A DNA stretch of 64,000 nucleotides, taken from NCBI GenBank assembly GCA_018398585.1, contig JAGTTD010000008.1, forward strand, positions 3,918,501-3,982,500. Direction: 5' to 3'. The number at the start of each line of letters is the position of its first letter. Position 1 is the stretch's first letter. Below are positions 34,001 through 44,147 of this stretch, in pieces. The DNA comes from Simmondsia chinensis (lineage: Eukaryota; Streptophyta; Magnoliopsida; Caryophyllales; Simmondsiaceae). The position numbers were made by a program, and so were the translations under genes. The notes beneath the pieces are model-generated. The model was not told where the DNA came from and did no database searches. It was given only the letters and a program-made list of their open reading frames with translations.

Positions 34001-37000
34001 AGGACCCTATAGAAGAGGAACCATTAGCCATGTCCATTGTCAAGAACGAGGGTAATGAAAATACCAACCATAGGACCATAAAGATCCAAGGATGGGTTAA
34101 GAAAAACAAGGTTTTTGGTCTTGATTGATAGTGGATCAACCCATAGCTTTGTTGATTCTAGGGTGTTTAAGGCCGGTGGATTTAAGCTAAAAACATGTCC
34201 TACCCTCACTTTTACTGTAGCTAATGGTGAAAAGACTTCTTCACACACTATTTGTCCAAATTTCACTTGGAAGATGCACGACCAAAAGGAAGGGACAAGG
34301 TGTAGATTGGTTAACATTGCATAGCCCTATACTTTTTGACTTTGCTAAACTTAACTTGATCATCCAAAAGGAAGGGACAAGGTTGTTTTTGCAGGGACAA
34401 GGTGTGGTCAAGGGTTGCAATTGGATTTCTGCAGAAGAAACTTTCAACGCACTGAACAAGGGTGCTTCTTGCTGCTATGGACAGATTTTAAGTGTTGAGA
34501 ATGGCTCTCAACACTTTGGTTTGCATTCTTTCAACTCCCTTGATGCATATACCTTAGATTTACAAAGTATTTTGGTTGAGTTTGTTGATGTATTTGAAGA
34601 ACCAACCCAATTACCACCTAAACGCAACCAAGATCATGCTATACCACTTATTCCTGGTGCTGCACCAGTCAACCTAAGGCCTTATAGACATCCCTATTTG
34701 CATAAATCTGAAATTGAAAAGCATATTGATGACTTACTTAAGAACTCTTTCATTTAGCCTAGTCATAGTCCCTATGCATCACCGGTTTTACTTGTCATGA
34801 AAAAAGATGGAACTACGAGGATGTGTATAGACTATAGGAAACTTAATGATTTAACCATTAAAAATAAGTTTCCTATTCCTTTAATTGATGATTTATGGGA
34901 TGAATTGCATGGTTCGGAGTTCTTTTCTAAAATTGATCTTAGGCATGGCTATCACCAAGTTAGAATGAAAGAAGAGGATGTCCATAAAACCGCCTTTAGA
35001 ACACACCACGATCACTTTGAGTTTAGAGTAATGCCTTTTGGCCTTGCTAATGCACCGGCAACCTTCCAATGTTTAATGAATGATGTGTTTAAACCCTATC
35101 TTAGGAAGTTTGTTTTGGTGTTCTTTGATGATGTACTTATATATAGTTCATCTTGGTCTTTGCATTTAGAGCATTTGCATACGGTTTTAGGAGTACTTAG
35201 GGCTAATAAACTTTATGCTAAATTGTCAAAGTGTTCTTTTGGGACAAAGACCATTGAGTACCTAAGCCACTGGATCTCTAAGGATGGAGTCTCTACCGAT
35301 CCATCCAAGATCGAGGCAATGAAGAATTGGCCAATACCTAATAACCTTGAGTCTTTAAGGGGTTTCCTAGGTTTAACTGGGTATTATCGCAAATTCATAC
35401 CGGGCTATGGTTTAATTGCAAAACCTTTAACTAATCTATTAAAGAAGAACTCGTTTATATGGAATGAACAAGCCACTGAATCATTTAAAACGCTTAAGGA
35501 AGCAATGTGTAATGCACCTGTACTTAGGTTGCCTGACTTTAGCAAACAATTTATCTTAGAAACGGATGCGAGTCAAGAGGGTATAGGGGCTGTCCTTATG
35601 CAAGAGGGACAACCCATTGCCTATCTTAGTAAACCCTTCAAGCCTAGAGAACAAGGTTTTTCCATCTATGAGAAGGAATACCTTGCTATACTCATGGCTA
35701 TATCTAAGTGGAGACATGACCTAGAAGGGCATTACTTCCTTATCAAAACTGATCATGAGGCCTTAAAACACCTATTAGAACAAAGAATTTCCACACCCCT
35801 ACAAAAGAAAGGCCTTAGTAAATTGATGGGCTTACACTATGGTATAATGTATAGGAAAGGAATTGAAAACAGAGCTGCAGATGCACTGTCAAGACCTAGT
35901 TCTGCAGCAAACCAAGTACGTCCTGCAGCAAACAATTTGTGTCCTGCAGCAAGCAGCTCAAATTTTGCAGTAAACTCTGTGTGTGCTGCAGATTTAAATG
36001 CAGTATCTGTTATTGTACCTCTTTGGGTACAAGAAGTAGAAAAAAGTTATAAGAAAGATGTAGAAAATCTGGAAATAATAAGGAAGTTGAGTATAGATAG
36101 AGATTCTTGTCCAAAATATACATTAGAGGGTGGCATTTTGCGTCATAAAGGCAAACTAGTCATAGAAACTCATGGTGATTTGTGTACAAAGCTTCTTGAA
36201 AATGTGCACAATCATGCCTTGGGTGGTCATTTGGGTATGGCTGCTACTTATAAACGAGCTAAACAATCATTCTATTGGAAAGGTTTAAAGCAATTTGTTT
36301 GTAAATTTGTGCTTGAATGTGATGTTTGTCAACGCAATAAAAATGAACATGTTAGGATGCCCGGGTTATTGCAACCCCTTCCTATTCCATCTAGACCTCG
36401 GTCCCATATTTGTATGGATTTTATTGAGGGACTTCCCAAGTCTAGTGGTAGGGATGTGATTTGGGTTATTATCGATAGATTTACTAAGAATGCTCGCTTT
36501 ATTGCATTGTCTCATCCCTTTACCGCATCTACCATAGCTAAAATATACATGGAACATGTTTTTAAGCTTCATGGTATGCCTAAAAGCATTGTATCAGATC
36601 GGGATAGATTGTTTATAAGCAATTTTTGGAAGGAAATATTCCGTCTGTCTGGTACAAGCTTGGACATGAGTTCAAGCTATCATCCCCAAACCAATGGTCA
36701 ATCTGAAAGGTTGAACCAATGTTTAGAGCAATACCTCCGTTGTATGACATCTTCTATACCACATAAGTGGTGTAGTTGGTTACATTTGGCTGAATTTTGG
36801 TATAACACATCATACCATACATCACTTAAGTGTACACCATTCTTTGCATTGTATGGTTATGATGCGCCAACTTTGGGCCTAATTGATTCTATGGAGACTT
36901 CTAATGCAGCGGTCTCTGATTTTTTCAGGAAAAGGTCACTAATTTCAGCTGAACTCAAGAGGAACCTAGAGCTTGCGCAGTCCTGAATGAAGCAAAATGA

Positions 37001-37464
37001 AGATAAGAAGCGTACTGAGCGAGATTTCAAGGTTGGAGATCAAGTTTATCTCAAACTTCAGCCCTATAGGCAGTCCACCGCAGCAATTCAAAGTAATGTG
37101 AAGCTGGCAGCGAGATTTTTTGGTCCTTATGAAGTCCTAGCTAAGATTGGACAAGTTGCCTACAAGCTCAAGTTACCGGGGAATTGTCTCATACATCCAG
37201 TTTTCCATGTTTCGCAACTTAAACCACGAATTGGGGCTGCAATACCAGTCTCAAGTGAATCTCCACTCACCAACAAGGATGGAGAAATACTAATTGGGCC
37301 GGAAGCAATTCTCGATCGAAGGTTAATCAAGCGAGATAATCGAGCCGTTCCTCAAGCTTTGGTCAAGTGGATGAATCTTAGCCAAGAGGAGTCTACTTGG
37401 GAGGATTTTTCGTTTTTGCAAAGTCAATTCCCTACTTTTAATCCTTGAGGACAAGGATTAGCTT

Positions 37465-37495
<31 letters not shown>

Positions 37496-38486
37496 GGGGT
37501 TGTAATGTTATGTTCTAGGGTTTTAATTGATTAATTCTTCTAATTCTTAGTTCTAAGTTGTTTAGTTGAGCTAGAATTATTAGAGTTAACATCTTAATCC
37601 CTCCAATTTACTAACTAATTTTTAAATGGGTTTTTGGAGGGAAAAGCTGTTAAATAGCCGTTGGTGGGCTGTTGTTGGTGCGGCTATCTATTTTTCAGAT
37701 TTTAAATGATTTTTGGCAATATTTTTCCTGTTTTTTCCCCTTCTTTCCTTATCCCCTGTGTCTATATAAGGACGGGAAATGCTTGTACTAAATAACTTTG
37801 ATGATTAATGAAATTTATAATTCCAATTTCTCTCTCTCCCTCTCTAACTCTGTCTTTCTCCCTTACTTTCTTCTTCAATTCTACTTTTCCCTAACTCTCT
37901 CTTCTCTTTCTCTCCCTCTTTCTCTCGATCAATTTCAAGAAAACATTAGTTTATGACCCATAACTCAATTGGGTCATAACAAAGCATGAGAGAAACATAG
38001 TAAGCATAAGCTATAGGTGTGCCTGTGCATTATACTAGCTTCAAATGCAATGGGAATGGGCATTTTAGTGAGGGGCGTGTTAGAGTATAAACTCATTCCT
38101 GTATCTCCACCCATAAGCTTAACCTTATACGACAGTTGACTCATTGACAGGAAGATGATTTCTACTTGCCTAAATCCCATATCTCCCAACAATACAATTG
38201 GCTAATACGAATCAACAATTAACAAAACCAAAACCAGCAGAAATCAAAAGGGAAACAGATTCAAACCACCAAGTCAAAGAATACAATCAATTAATTCAAA
38301 GAAATCAAGAACATTAACCATCAAATGAATGTAGCACAAATCTTCAAAACCCTCCAAAATATGAAGACTTATAAAAATTGAGAGAGAAAAATATCGGACC
38401 TTGCCATCAATGACGACCCAGCAATCATCCTTGGTGTTATGCTCAGAGGCTTCTTGCATTGTATACAATTTCGTAAGGGTCGGCAT
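25387..38486 (-). CDS. CB5: Cytochrome b5, tail-anchored, three exons with a 12-kb first intron
   Basis: Small haem protein that donates electrons to ER desaturases, hydroxylases and P450s. Exons on the - strand are 38486-38400 ([17 protein letters not shown].. through VIDGK), 26255-26189 and 25640-25387. All junctions have GT..AG, with phase 0 and phase 1 introns. The joined frame gives 135 residues, normal for the family. The haem-ligand histidines are H40 in HPGG (residues 40-43) and H64 in [10 protein letters not shown]. Residues from about 113 form the single C-terminal hydrophobic anchor, followed by the short basic end SRRK, as in ER-inserted tail-anchored b5. The N terminus and DAGHSKDAR resemble plant CB5 isoform A. 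Intron 1 (38399-26256) contains a full-length LINE and a full-length Ty3 element, both antisense to the gene. No disabling change is seen in the exons. Confidence 0.93.
26592..26740 (+). mobile_element. LINE/SINE tail copy with poly-C expansion
   Basis: GTAGGGGGTCCTCGAAAGCA..CCCTGAAGGGGTAAGGCTGC is the tail module. It is interrupted by a C run of about 22 nt (about 26669-26690) and ends GGCACTGGGCCAGTTGTTGT. It lies in CB5 intron 1, antisense to the gene. Confidence 0.65.
27100..27665 (+). repeat. C/A-rich low-complexity 5' region of the LINE
   Basis: Dense CCACCACC, CCCCACCC and CACCAC words yield long Pro/His/Thr open frames in all three forward frames and Gly/Val frames in reverse. That is the expected by-product of composition and not evidence of a protein. 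It directly follows the LINE 5' TSD, so it is probably the LINE 5' UTR. Confidence 0.6.
27913..28640 (+). pseudogene. LINE apurinic/apyrimidinic-type endonuclease, frameshifted
   Basis: The N-terminal part (27913-28314) contains NVGTL and LQETKW, the latter bearing the catalytic Glu. The second part (28356-28640) is in another frame and contains GGHFNGHVG and TQIDYILL. The usual family motif is GDFN or GDLN, so the position of a catalytic Asp is His here, which should abolish nicking. A frameshift near 28314 and a stop at 28638 separate it further from the reverse transcriptase. Confidence 0.8.
28641..30716 (+). pseudogene. LINE reverse transcriptase and C-terminal region, broken
   Basis: A linker rich in Lys/Arg/Glu helices (28689-29200) leads to the reverse transcriptase at 29445-30452. 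Motifs include [46 protein letters not shown] and the active site FADDIVLV. The last has Phe-Ala-Asp-Asp, normal for this clade. The C-terminal part ([19 protein letters not shown], about 30467) is in a different frame after a shift near 30440. Stops occur at 28638 and 28891. Most catalytic residues are intact, so decay is moderate. Confidence 0.85.
31825..32004 (-). mobile_element. 5'-truncated LINE fragment, split by the gypsy element
   Basis: Tail module on the - strand, with the TTG repeat at 31825-31845 read as CAACAACAACAACAA. The remaining 15 bp of the fragment lie at 37987-38001, beyond the Ty3 element. A 19-bp TSD (aagcataagctagaggtgt at 31806; one mismatch at 38002) encloses fragment plus Ty3. 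So the LINE copy came first and the LTR element landed inside it. Confidence 0.8.
32005..32480 (+). repeat. 5' LTR of the Ty3 element
   Basis: Starts TGTTATG and ends CATAACA. Contains a TATATAAGG promoter word near 32266 and a CT-rich region (32325-32430) toward the end. Confidence 0.9.
32484..32495 (+). promoter_or_regulatory. Primer-binding site, initiator tRNA-Met type
   Basis: TGGTATCAGAGC, complementary to the 3' end of plant initiator tRNA-Met, starts three bases after the 5' LTR. Confidence 0.9.
32522..33947 (+). pseudogene. Ty3 Gag, broken
   Basis: Begins with ATG at 32522 ([11 protein letters not shown]). A coiled-coil-like Gln/Glu-rich segment follows to 33112. The retrotransposon Gag core ([41 protein letters not shown]) runs in another frame from about 33120. 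A zinc knuckle, [14 protein letters not shown], lies at 33868-33909. Breaks are a frame change near 33110, a stop near 33171 and a stop at 33474. A shift near 33945 separates Gag from protease. Confidence 0.8.
33922..37448 (+). pseudogene. Ty3 Pol (protease, RT, RNase H, integrase, chromodomain), broken
   Basis: Protease [12 protein letters not shown] near 34121. The long open block 34797-36986 holds RT (MCIDYRKLN; active site [10 protein letters not shown]), RNase H ([14 protein letters not shown]), an HHCC zinc finger ([10 protein letters not shown] with CDVCQRNK) and the integrase DDE core ([30 protein letters not shown]). After a stop at 36984 the frame continues with [16 protein letters not shown] and a chromodomain-like end ([16 protein letters not shown]). 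Another stop is at 34755. RT and integrase catalytic residues are conserved, so damage is limited to a few point changes and shifts. Confidence 0.88.
37464..37500 (+). repeat. Poly-T/poly-G tract before the 3' LTR
   Basis: A T run followed by about 28 consecutive G. This occupies the polypurine-tract position of the Ty3 element, but its length suggests slippage or an assembly artefact. Confidence 0.6.
37506..37981 (+). repeat. 3' LTR of the Ty3 element
   Basis: Same 476-bp length and ends as the 5' LTR, with about 12 substitutions by eye. The TATATAAGG word is at about 37764. Confidence 0.9.
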
Positions 38487-39115
38487 CTTCCTTCTCTATC
38501 TCTCTCTCCCCACCAAATCAAATCAAATCAATCTCCAAGATCGAATTTTTATGCGGAGGTTTAGGGTTTTTGAAAAACCCTAATTTCTCTTTCTCTCTCT
38601 AAAATGAAGAATGGCGGAATTTGGACGTTGCCGATTGTAACGCCGTTCCCAAAGGTTAACTACTTGCACAAGGGGCCACCAATTCTGTATCCTGATACAT
38701 GCTCAAATAAGTATATAAGACTACACTAACGAGGTAGTTTAACAGGAAGTAGATGAATCGAGTTTAATAAGGAAGATAAACTTTACAATTAAAAGTAGAC
38801 TATATTAATAAGACACGGCTCAATAGAGGTTGAGAGTGAATCTGAACCGTAATCTTATTAACGAGTGACGTAACATGAGAAAGAATATGTCTTTTTGACA
38901 ACATTAATAGTCTAGATCTCACTTTCAACCTCTCGTCTAAGGCATGTGTATACTGATGGAGCAAACAATGAAATTATGTCATTTTTTATCTCTTTTTAGT
39001 CTACTCTTTAGTTCTGGGTAATGTTATTATTAAAATAAAATTATAATTTTTGAAGCAATTTTATGACTCTTATTATTTATAAATCATATTATTGCTCTAA
39101 AAAGCAACATTTTTA
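38487..39115. other. CB5 5' leader and upstream region
   Basis: On the - strand, the 5' leader of CB5 is GA-rich (about 38487-38610, AGAGAGAGATAGAGAAGGAAG before the ATG). Beyond it, to about 39115, is AT-rich intergenic DNA with no gene. No convincing TATA box was singled out. Confidence 0.4.
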
Positions 39116-39341
39116 GTACCCCAAGCGCTCTCGCTTAAGCAGGGTCTGAGGGAGGTGAATGTACGCAGCCTTCCTCTTTCTGGATGTTACCTTGAAGAGA
39201 GGCTGTATCCGGGAATCCCCAACCTGAGGGGTGCAACAGGAGGATTTCCCAAGAGGTCACCCATCTTGGTACTAATCTTGTCCAAGCATGCTTAACTTCG
39301 GAGTTATAATGGGATCCGGTACTTGCGTATTGGCACCCTCT
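39116..39341 (-). mobile_element. 5S rRNA-headed SINE (copy 4), 5S 3' end complete
   Basis: On the - strand, 39341-39229 reads as 5S rRNA from GGGTGCCAATACGC.. through ACTCCGAAGTTAAGCATGCTT, GATTAGTACCAAGATGGG and TGACCTCTTGGG to the natural 5S terminus GTTGCACCCC. It continues straight into the LINE tail (TCAGGTTGGGGATTCC..GCTTAAGCGAGAGCGC). This copy shows that the 5S/tail junction lies just after the mature 5S 3' end. The (TTG)n is lost and the TSD is unclear. It lies about 0.75 kb upstream of the CB5 start. Confidence 0.82.
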
Positions 39342-40192
39342 TAGTGATAATTTTTGTCCATACAACATCAACCACCCTGATTTTAATACTTGACTGCTTT
39401 TTAGTTAATTTCTGTCGTTCTGAACTATGGTTCGGATCAGTCGGAGTTCAATTGGACCTTGGAATTGGGTGGCTATGGAGGTAAGTAGGTGACATTTTTT
39501 ATCCAAATTAAGTTATCAAAATCAACTTTGGCAGGCTATCGTAGTTGACCTAGGTGCATGTGGCAAAGCCCATAGGCCCATGAAAGATTTTTATTTTTTT
39601 TAAATTCCTTTTCACATCTGTAATATATAGCTGATGCGGATGTTGGATTCAGACCCGTGTCTTAAAGTTGACTCACTGTCTCCCCAACCATGGGCCTCGG
39701 AAAAGATAACATCACACATTTGTGTTCCAATCCCTAAGGACATTCCCTTTTGTTCCGTTGTAGATCATTTTATAAAGCTAGATGTTTCAAGAGTTGTTTT
39801 ATTTTTTTTTCCCCCTCTTTTTTATTGTCTCTTTTAATTTTCTTCGATTTTTGTTGTTTGATATATTGTCTTCTTGGTTATTTATTTTGGATTCCCCCAA
39901 CTTTTATGGGTCCTGGTTCTCTTATAGCGAGCTCGCTCCTAACATATCCAACTATGAAAAACATCCTTGTTTCTGCATGTTTTCAACATGGCCGGTCAAA
40001 ACTCGTAGTACTCAAAGATCTTGCTTGGGGATTTCAATTTATTAAGAATCCTTTTTATAAAGGGAGGAGATTCAGTGTTGTCTTCAAAAAATAACCCTGG
40101 TGCGTTTGATTCTTTTAAGGTGAGATTTTTGAACAAATTTTATACATATATATAAATATGATCAAAAAAATGTAAAATATATAATTTATGTA

Positions 40193-40230
<38 letters not shown>

Positions 40231-40443
40231 AGCAAAAAATTCCTAACTTTAGATCTTCTTCCTCTACGTGATGGTTGGCCGGCCCAACGGCCTAAAACCA
40301 GCTCGCGCCCAATGTGTGTTGGTGCTCCACGCGACCGAGAAGGGCCTGTTCTCTTGGCGCGACCCAAAGGCCATGCCGCTCACCTCTAACGCACTCAGTC
40401 TGCTAAATCCTAGCTCGACCTTGTGGCAAGTAAATAAGACTTA
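39342..40443. other. Intergenic DNA, no gene supported
   Basis: Several overlapping short open frames at 39634-40094 have no recognisable domain, and a (TA)n run lies at about 40198-40227. A moderately GC-rich patch (40260-40440, GGCCCAACGGCC..) loosely resembles 46745-46930, with no coding interpretation. Confidence 0.4.
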
Positions 40444-41026
40444 GGCTGTGTTTGATTCAACTTTTTAACAGCTTAAAGCTGTAAAAAAGATCTAGTTAAC
40501 TGCAGCGCTTGCATTTAGTTGATAGAAAAGATTTTTTTTTAATATCTTTTTCACAGCTTAAATAGAAAGATAAAAAAATTATTTTATATATAAGCAGAAA
40601 AAGATGCAAAAATGAATTTTTTTCACAACTTATTTCATAAAAATGCTTTAAAAAGATTATACTGACATTAAATCTTTATCATTATAACCTACTTTTACTT
40701 GTCATCACTACCCCACCTAACACAACCCTTTTTATGCCTATCTGTTGCTACATTCATCGCTCTCCACTACAATGGCCAACTAATTTTGTAATTCTCTCAT
40801 ATCTACTATTATTAATTAATTTATATTATTAAGTCAATTTAAAAACTACAATAGATAAGTTTAGTTTTAAAACTTGTATTTAATACTTTATTTTGTAAAA
40901 AAATCTTTCTGCACAGCATAACTAAAGACTTTACTGTAAAAAGATGCAGATCTGAAATGAACAGATCTTATTGAAACAGATAAGCTAAAAAAAGATAAGT
41001 TAAAATAAGTTGAACCAAACGCACAA
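40444..41026. mobile_element. PIF/Harbinger-like MITE
   Basis: The left end GGCTGTGTTTGATTCAACTT and the complement of the right end TTGTGCGTTTGGTTCAACTT form a TIR of about 20 bp. They are flanked by TTA on both sides (40441 and 41027), the usual target for PIF/Harbinger. It is 583 bp, AT-rich and non-coding. Confidence 0.75.
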
Positions 41027-41060
41027 TTAGATGATCGTATTACTATAGAGTCAATCCGAT

Positions 41061-41121
41061 CGATTAGAACGAGCAAGTGGCTACGAACCATGGGGTTGGG
41101 GGTTCAAATCCCTCCTCGCGT
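41061..41121 (+). pseudogene. Degraded plastid-type tRNA-Arg(ACG) fragment
   Basis: CGATTAGAACGAGCAAGTGG, then CTACGAACCATGG, then GGTTCAAATCCCTCCTCGCG. This resembles the D-loop to acceptor-stem part of chloroplast trnR-ACG, including the ACG anticodon context GGCTACGAACC. The 5' part and stem pairing are lost. It is probably a small nuclear insertion of plastid DNA (NUPT) next to the MITE, not a functional tRNA. Confidence 0.55.
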
Positions 41122-41450
41122 GCCCTCTCTTGCTTGGGTCTAGATGACCCACTGTTAGGCCCTTCCTGGCCTCATTTTCTCGCCTATAGATGAGTCTATC
41201 CCTCGTTTTGGTCCAGAGGGGCCTTTGATTGTCCCCGAGCCTCATTTTCTCCTTAGCTCATCTCGGTTACGTTATTCTTGACTTCCATTGCATTATTCTC
41301 CAGCTTGACAAGAAGTTGTCCTCAAATTCGTCCTTTAAACCAAGTAGGAGGATGAAGATGGCAATGGAGGAAATCAAAGGGTCCAATCGAGGGTGTGATA
41401 GATTGCTTCGGTGTGGATGTGCGTTAATTGGCGCTCGTAGTGGATATTGT

Positions 41451-42435
41451 TAGAAAAATTAACTAATAGCAGTAAAAATACAGTGAAAATTCCTATGAGA
41501 ATACTAAAATACTGTTGTCAAAAAATACTGAAAATTTGTAGAAAATTCAGAAATAATTATTATCTAAACATCGCATTTAAATAATTGTTGAAAATTGACC
41601 AATTTTCAAACATAGCAACGAACATTGCAACTAGGAGAGAGCAATTAGAAAGATCTTACAAAACGATGATATCGAGCCGTGCTAGAGACCACTGTCCTAA
41701 AAAACGATTTAGCCGCTGCTCCGGTGCACACAGTATAACCGGCGGCCGTGCTCCAGGATTAATGCGATTCGATTTTTATTGTGCACTCGTTAATCGTCGG
41801 ATAGGAGTACCTTGAACTTTGCCCAAAATTTGAGGAGAGAGAAAACATTCAAAACTTGGATTCATGAACCGCCGCCGATATGAAACGAACCTCAAACGCG
41901 CAACGAGATACGTTTGTTGTAACCATCTCACGAATCCTCATATAACCAGTACGAGAAATTAGGTGCTAATCAATTGACCTTTGTTTGATTAGAAATCAGG
42001 CAATTTATTTTCTCCGAAACAGAAATCTCGAAGAATGGATAGAGAGAGAGAGAAAGAGAGAATAGCCAAGAATAAAGTTGCAGTAGTGCTCAGAGAAAAT
42101 AGCACAAAATCGGTGGTTACTTGAGGAAGGGGAAAAGCCTTTGACTCAGCCACAGCTTCCCACGTTAACTTCCTTGAAAAATAGAGTTATTATAATCATT
42201 ATAAAAATAAATGGTGAATAAAACGGTTAGAGGTATTAAAAACTGGGAGTCATGAATTTCAACGGCTATAAACAATAACAGGCATTAAGGCACCGACTAT
42301 TTTGTTAAAAACTTATGAATTCCAATGGTCAAATTTTAATGACATTAAACAATTGCGGGTAAACGACTAATAACGGGACTTGAAAAAATTATTTTTCTAT
42401 TATACTTAAGATTAGCTTGTATCATTTTTTCAATA
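41451..42435. mobile_element. Unclassified insertion of about 1 kb flanked by 8-bp direct repeat
   Basis: gatattgt occurs at 41443-41450 and 42436-42443, bracketing AT-rich sequence. Its ends (TAGAAAAATTAACTA and CATTTTTTCAATA) are only weakly inverted. On the - strand the interior carries a GA/CT-rich leader-like segment (42035-42060), so an LTR-type or hAT-type origin is possible. No proteins recognised. Confidence 0.35.
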
Positions 42436-42443
42436 GATATTGT

Positions 42444-43112
42444 CGAGGAAACCTGATTGATGCTATGGATAGAGACAGTTGGGACAGTGGTGGCAGTTGC
42501 GATGGTTCAAGTAGTGGAGTGTGGTCGATGAGCATAGCTGGGGTCATTTGGGCGAGAAGGAAGTAGGTTTCTAGTGGAGGCACTGTTGGTGTGATGGAAC
42601 CAAGGTAAGGATTTCAACGTTGTGGGGATCTCTTCATCATAAACAGGCTCCTTATAGATGGGCTCGTTATAGATGAGCTGAGAAGAAACTTCACGAATGG
42701 GTTCCTCATATTTGATGAATAAGGTTTCCATATTTGTAGGGTGGGTGGAATAAAATAAGTAGGATAGGGCAGGACAACGATGGTGTCGCTGATGGTGTCA
42801 GTGGGCGATGGATAACGTGTGGTGTTGGTGGTACTGGAGGATGGCTGTGATGCGGGAAATGTCGGGGTGAAGCGATGGTGGTGAGTCACCTCATGTGTCG
42901 ATGACTTTGTGGTGGGGGTGAACTTGACAATAGGTTGTGGTGGTGGGGGCTTGTAAGGCCGGAAAAGCCCATGGTGATAATGGTAGTCGAGTTGAGTGAA
43001 TGGTAAAACAATGGGTCACTGGTATTTATGATGATGGTGATGGTGATGGCGATGGCGACACAGGTTGAGGGCAAAGGCTAGAGTTGAAGGAAGATCCATG
43101 GTGGAGGAGTTT
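42444..43112 (-). other. Coding-like His/Pro-rich stretch, split by an LTR element
   Basis: On the - strand several open stretches occur (for example METLFIKYEEPIREVSS near 42731). They are biased toward His, Thr, Ser and Pro, and interrupted by stops. Removing the LTR element at 43113-45987 joins this side to 45988-46190, which reads RLKRLEERAE..VQELEALVAKCLA, a coiled-coil-like segment. It may be an older retroelement gag or a broken gene. I do not recognise it. Confidence 0.3.
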
Positions 43113-43604
43113 GTCACGAACCTAAGTCCGTGACTTGGATAATTTTGGGGGAATGAACGAGAGAGAGAAAGAGAGTAGAGAAGGTAGAGAATTAAGAAGA
43201 GAGATTGAGAAGAGAGTTAGAAGGAGAGGAGTTAGAGATTAAAAGGGGAGAGGGAACGGTAGTGCGAGAGAGAAAAAGGAAGAGAGAATTTGAATTTTTT
43301 TGTTGTTTGATTAGTTGATACTCAAAACACAAATTATAAGTGTATATATAGAAATTGGAGGGAAGGCCCAACCATCCTCCTAGGTCCCTAGACCCTACTC
43401 CTTAGCCCATATTTTAATTAATACTAATACATCATTACAATTTAAACTAACCCTTTGCCTCCAATTTCACCCCAACCGGCTCCCCTCCTAATACAAACTC
43501 AAATTCAAAATTTAAACTAATTAGTATTATAATATTTTTTATTGCATAACCGATACAAAATAATAAAAGATAAAAATAGTTGTTCGGATGCTGGGTTCAT
43601 GACA
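43113..43604 (-). repeat. 3' LTR of the Gag-protease element
   Basis: 492 bp, closely similar to 45492-45987, including a GA-rich segment and a TATATATAG word (near 43343 on the + strand). Confidence 0.85.
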
Positions 43605-43640
43605 ATCCCCTTCCCTTCAAATAATCCTTGTCCTCAAGGA

Positions 43641-44141
43641 TTAAAGTTCACGGTCCTTGGCCTTCTTTATTTTCCTTATCACTTGTTCGACCTTCTTCTT
43701 AACCGTTTGAACTACCCCTTTGTGAGACGACGAATTTGAGGTAGCCTTTTTCTCTTGTCCCTGAAGCGTGATTTCTTTTCCTTCCTTATGGCATGTAAGT
43801 CGGAGGGTGGTGAAGTCAAAAGTGATGGGTCCGTACTTCTGGAGCCATTCTACCCCCAATACTAAGTCATGGCCCTTCAAGTTCAGGGTCCGAAGGTCGT
43901 CCTTGAACGTGACTCCTTATGCCTTCCATTCAAGCTCAGGACATCGTGAGCAACTCACTAGAGCTTCCCCGTTGGCCACGATCACCTCCATAGCTGCTGT
44001 AGGGAGAGTCGGTAGCTTGGGCTTTTTAATCAAGTGCTCGTCTATGAAGCTATGGGTGCTCCCATTGTTCACAAGGATCATTATGGGTCTTCCCTTGATT
44101 CTAAAGGTGTTGTGCGCGACTTTCCCTTCCAAAGCACACAA
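43641..44141 (-). pseudogene. Retroviral-type aspartic protease region, partly broken
   Basis: The first segment (44141-43917) has IMILVNNGSTHSFIDE. The usual active-site triad is DSG or DTG, and here it is NNGS, so the catalytic Asp appears changed to Asn. The second segment (43880-43641) has HDLVLGVEWLQKYGPI, the conserved C-terminal protease motif, then a Lys-rich end. RT should follow but does not. Confidence 0.75.
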
Positions 44142-44147
44142 CGAGAC

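Larger units (their letters stand above)
32005..37981 (+). mobile_element. Full-length Ty3/gypsy chromovirus-like LTR retrotransposon
   Basis: 5977 bp, with two 476-bp LTRs (TGTTATGTTC..CATAACA) and a perfect 5-bp TSD aagca (32000 and 37982). By eye the LTRs differ at about 12 positions (about 2.5%), so the insertion is fairly recent. Domain order Gag, protease, RT, RNase H, integrase and a C-terminal chromodomain-like segment identifies a chromovirus-type element. It is nested in a LINE fragment inside CB5 intron 1, antisense to the gene. Internal frames carry a few stops and shifts, so it is non-autonomous now. Confidence 0.92.
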
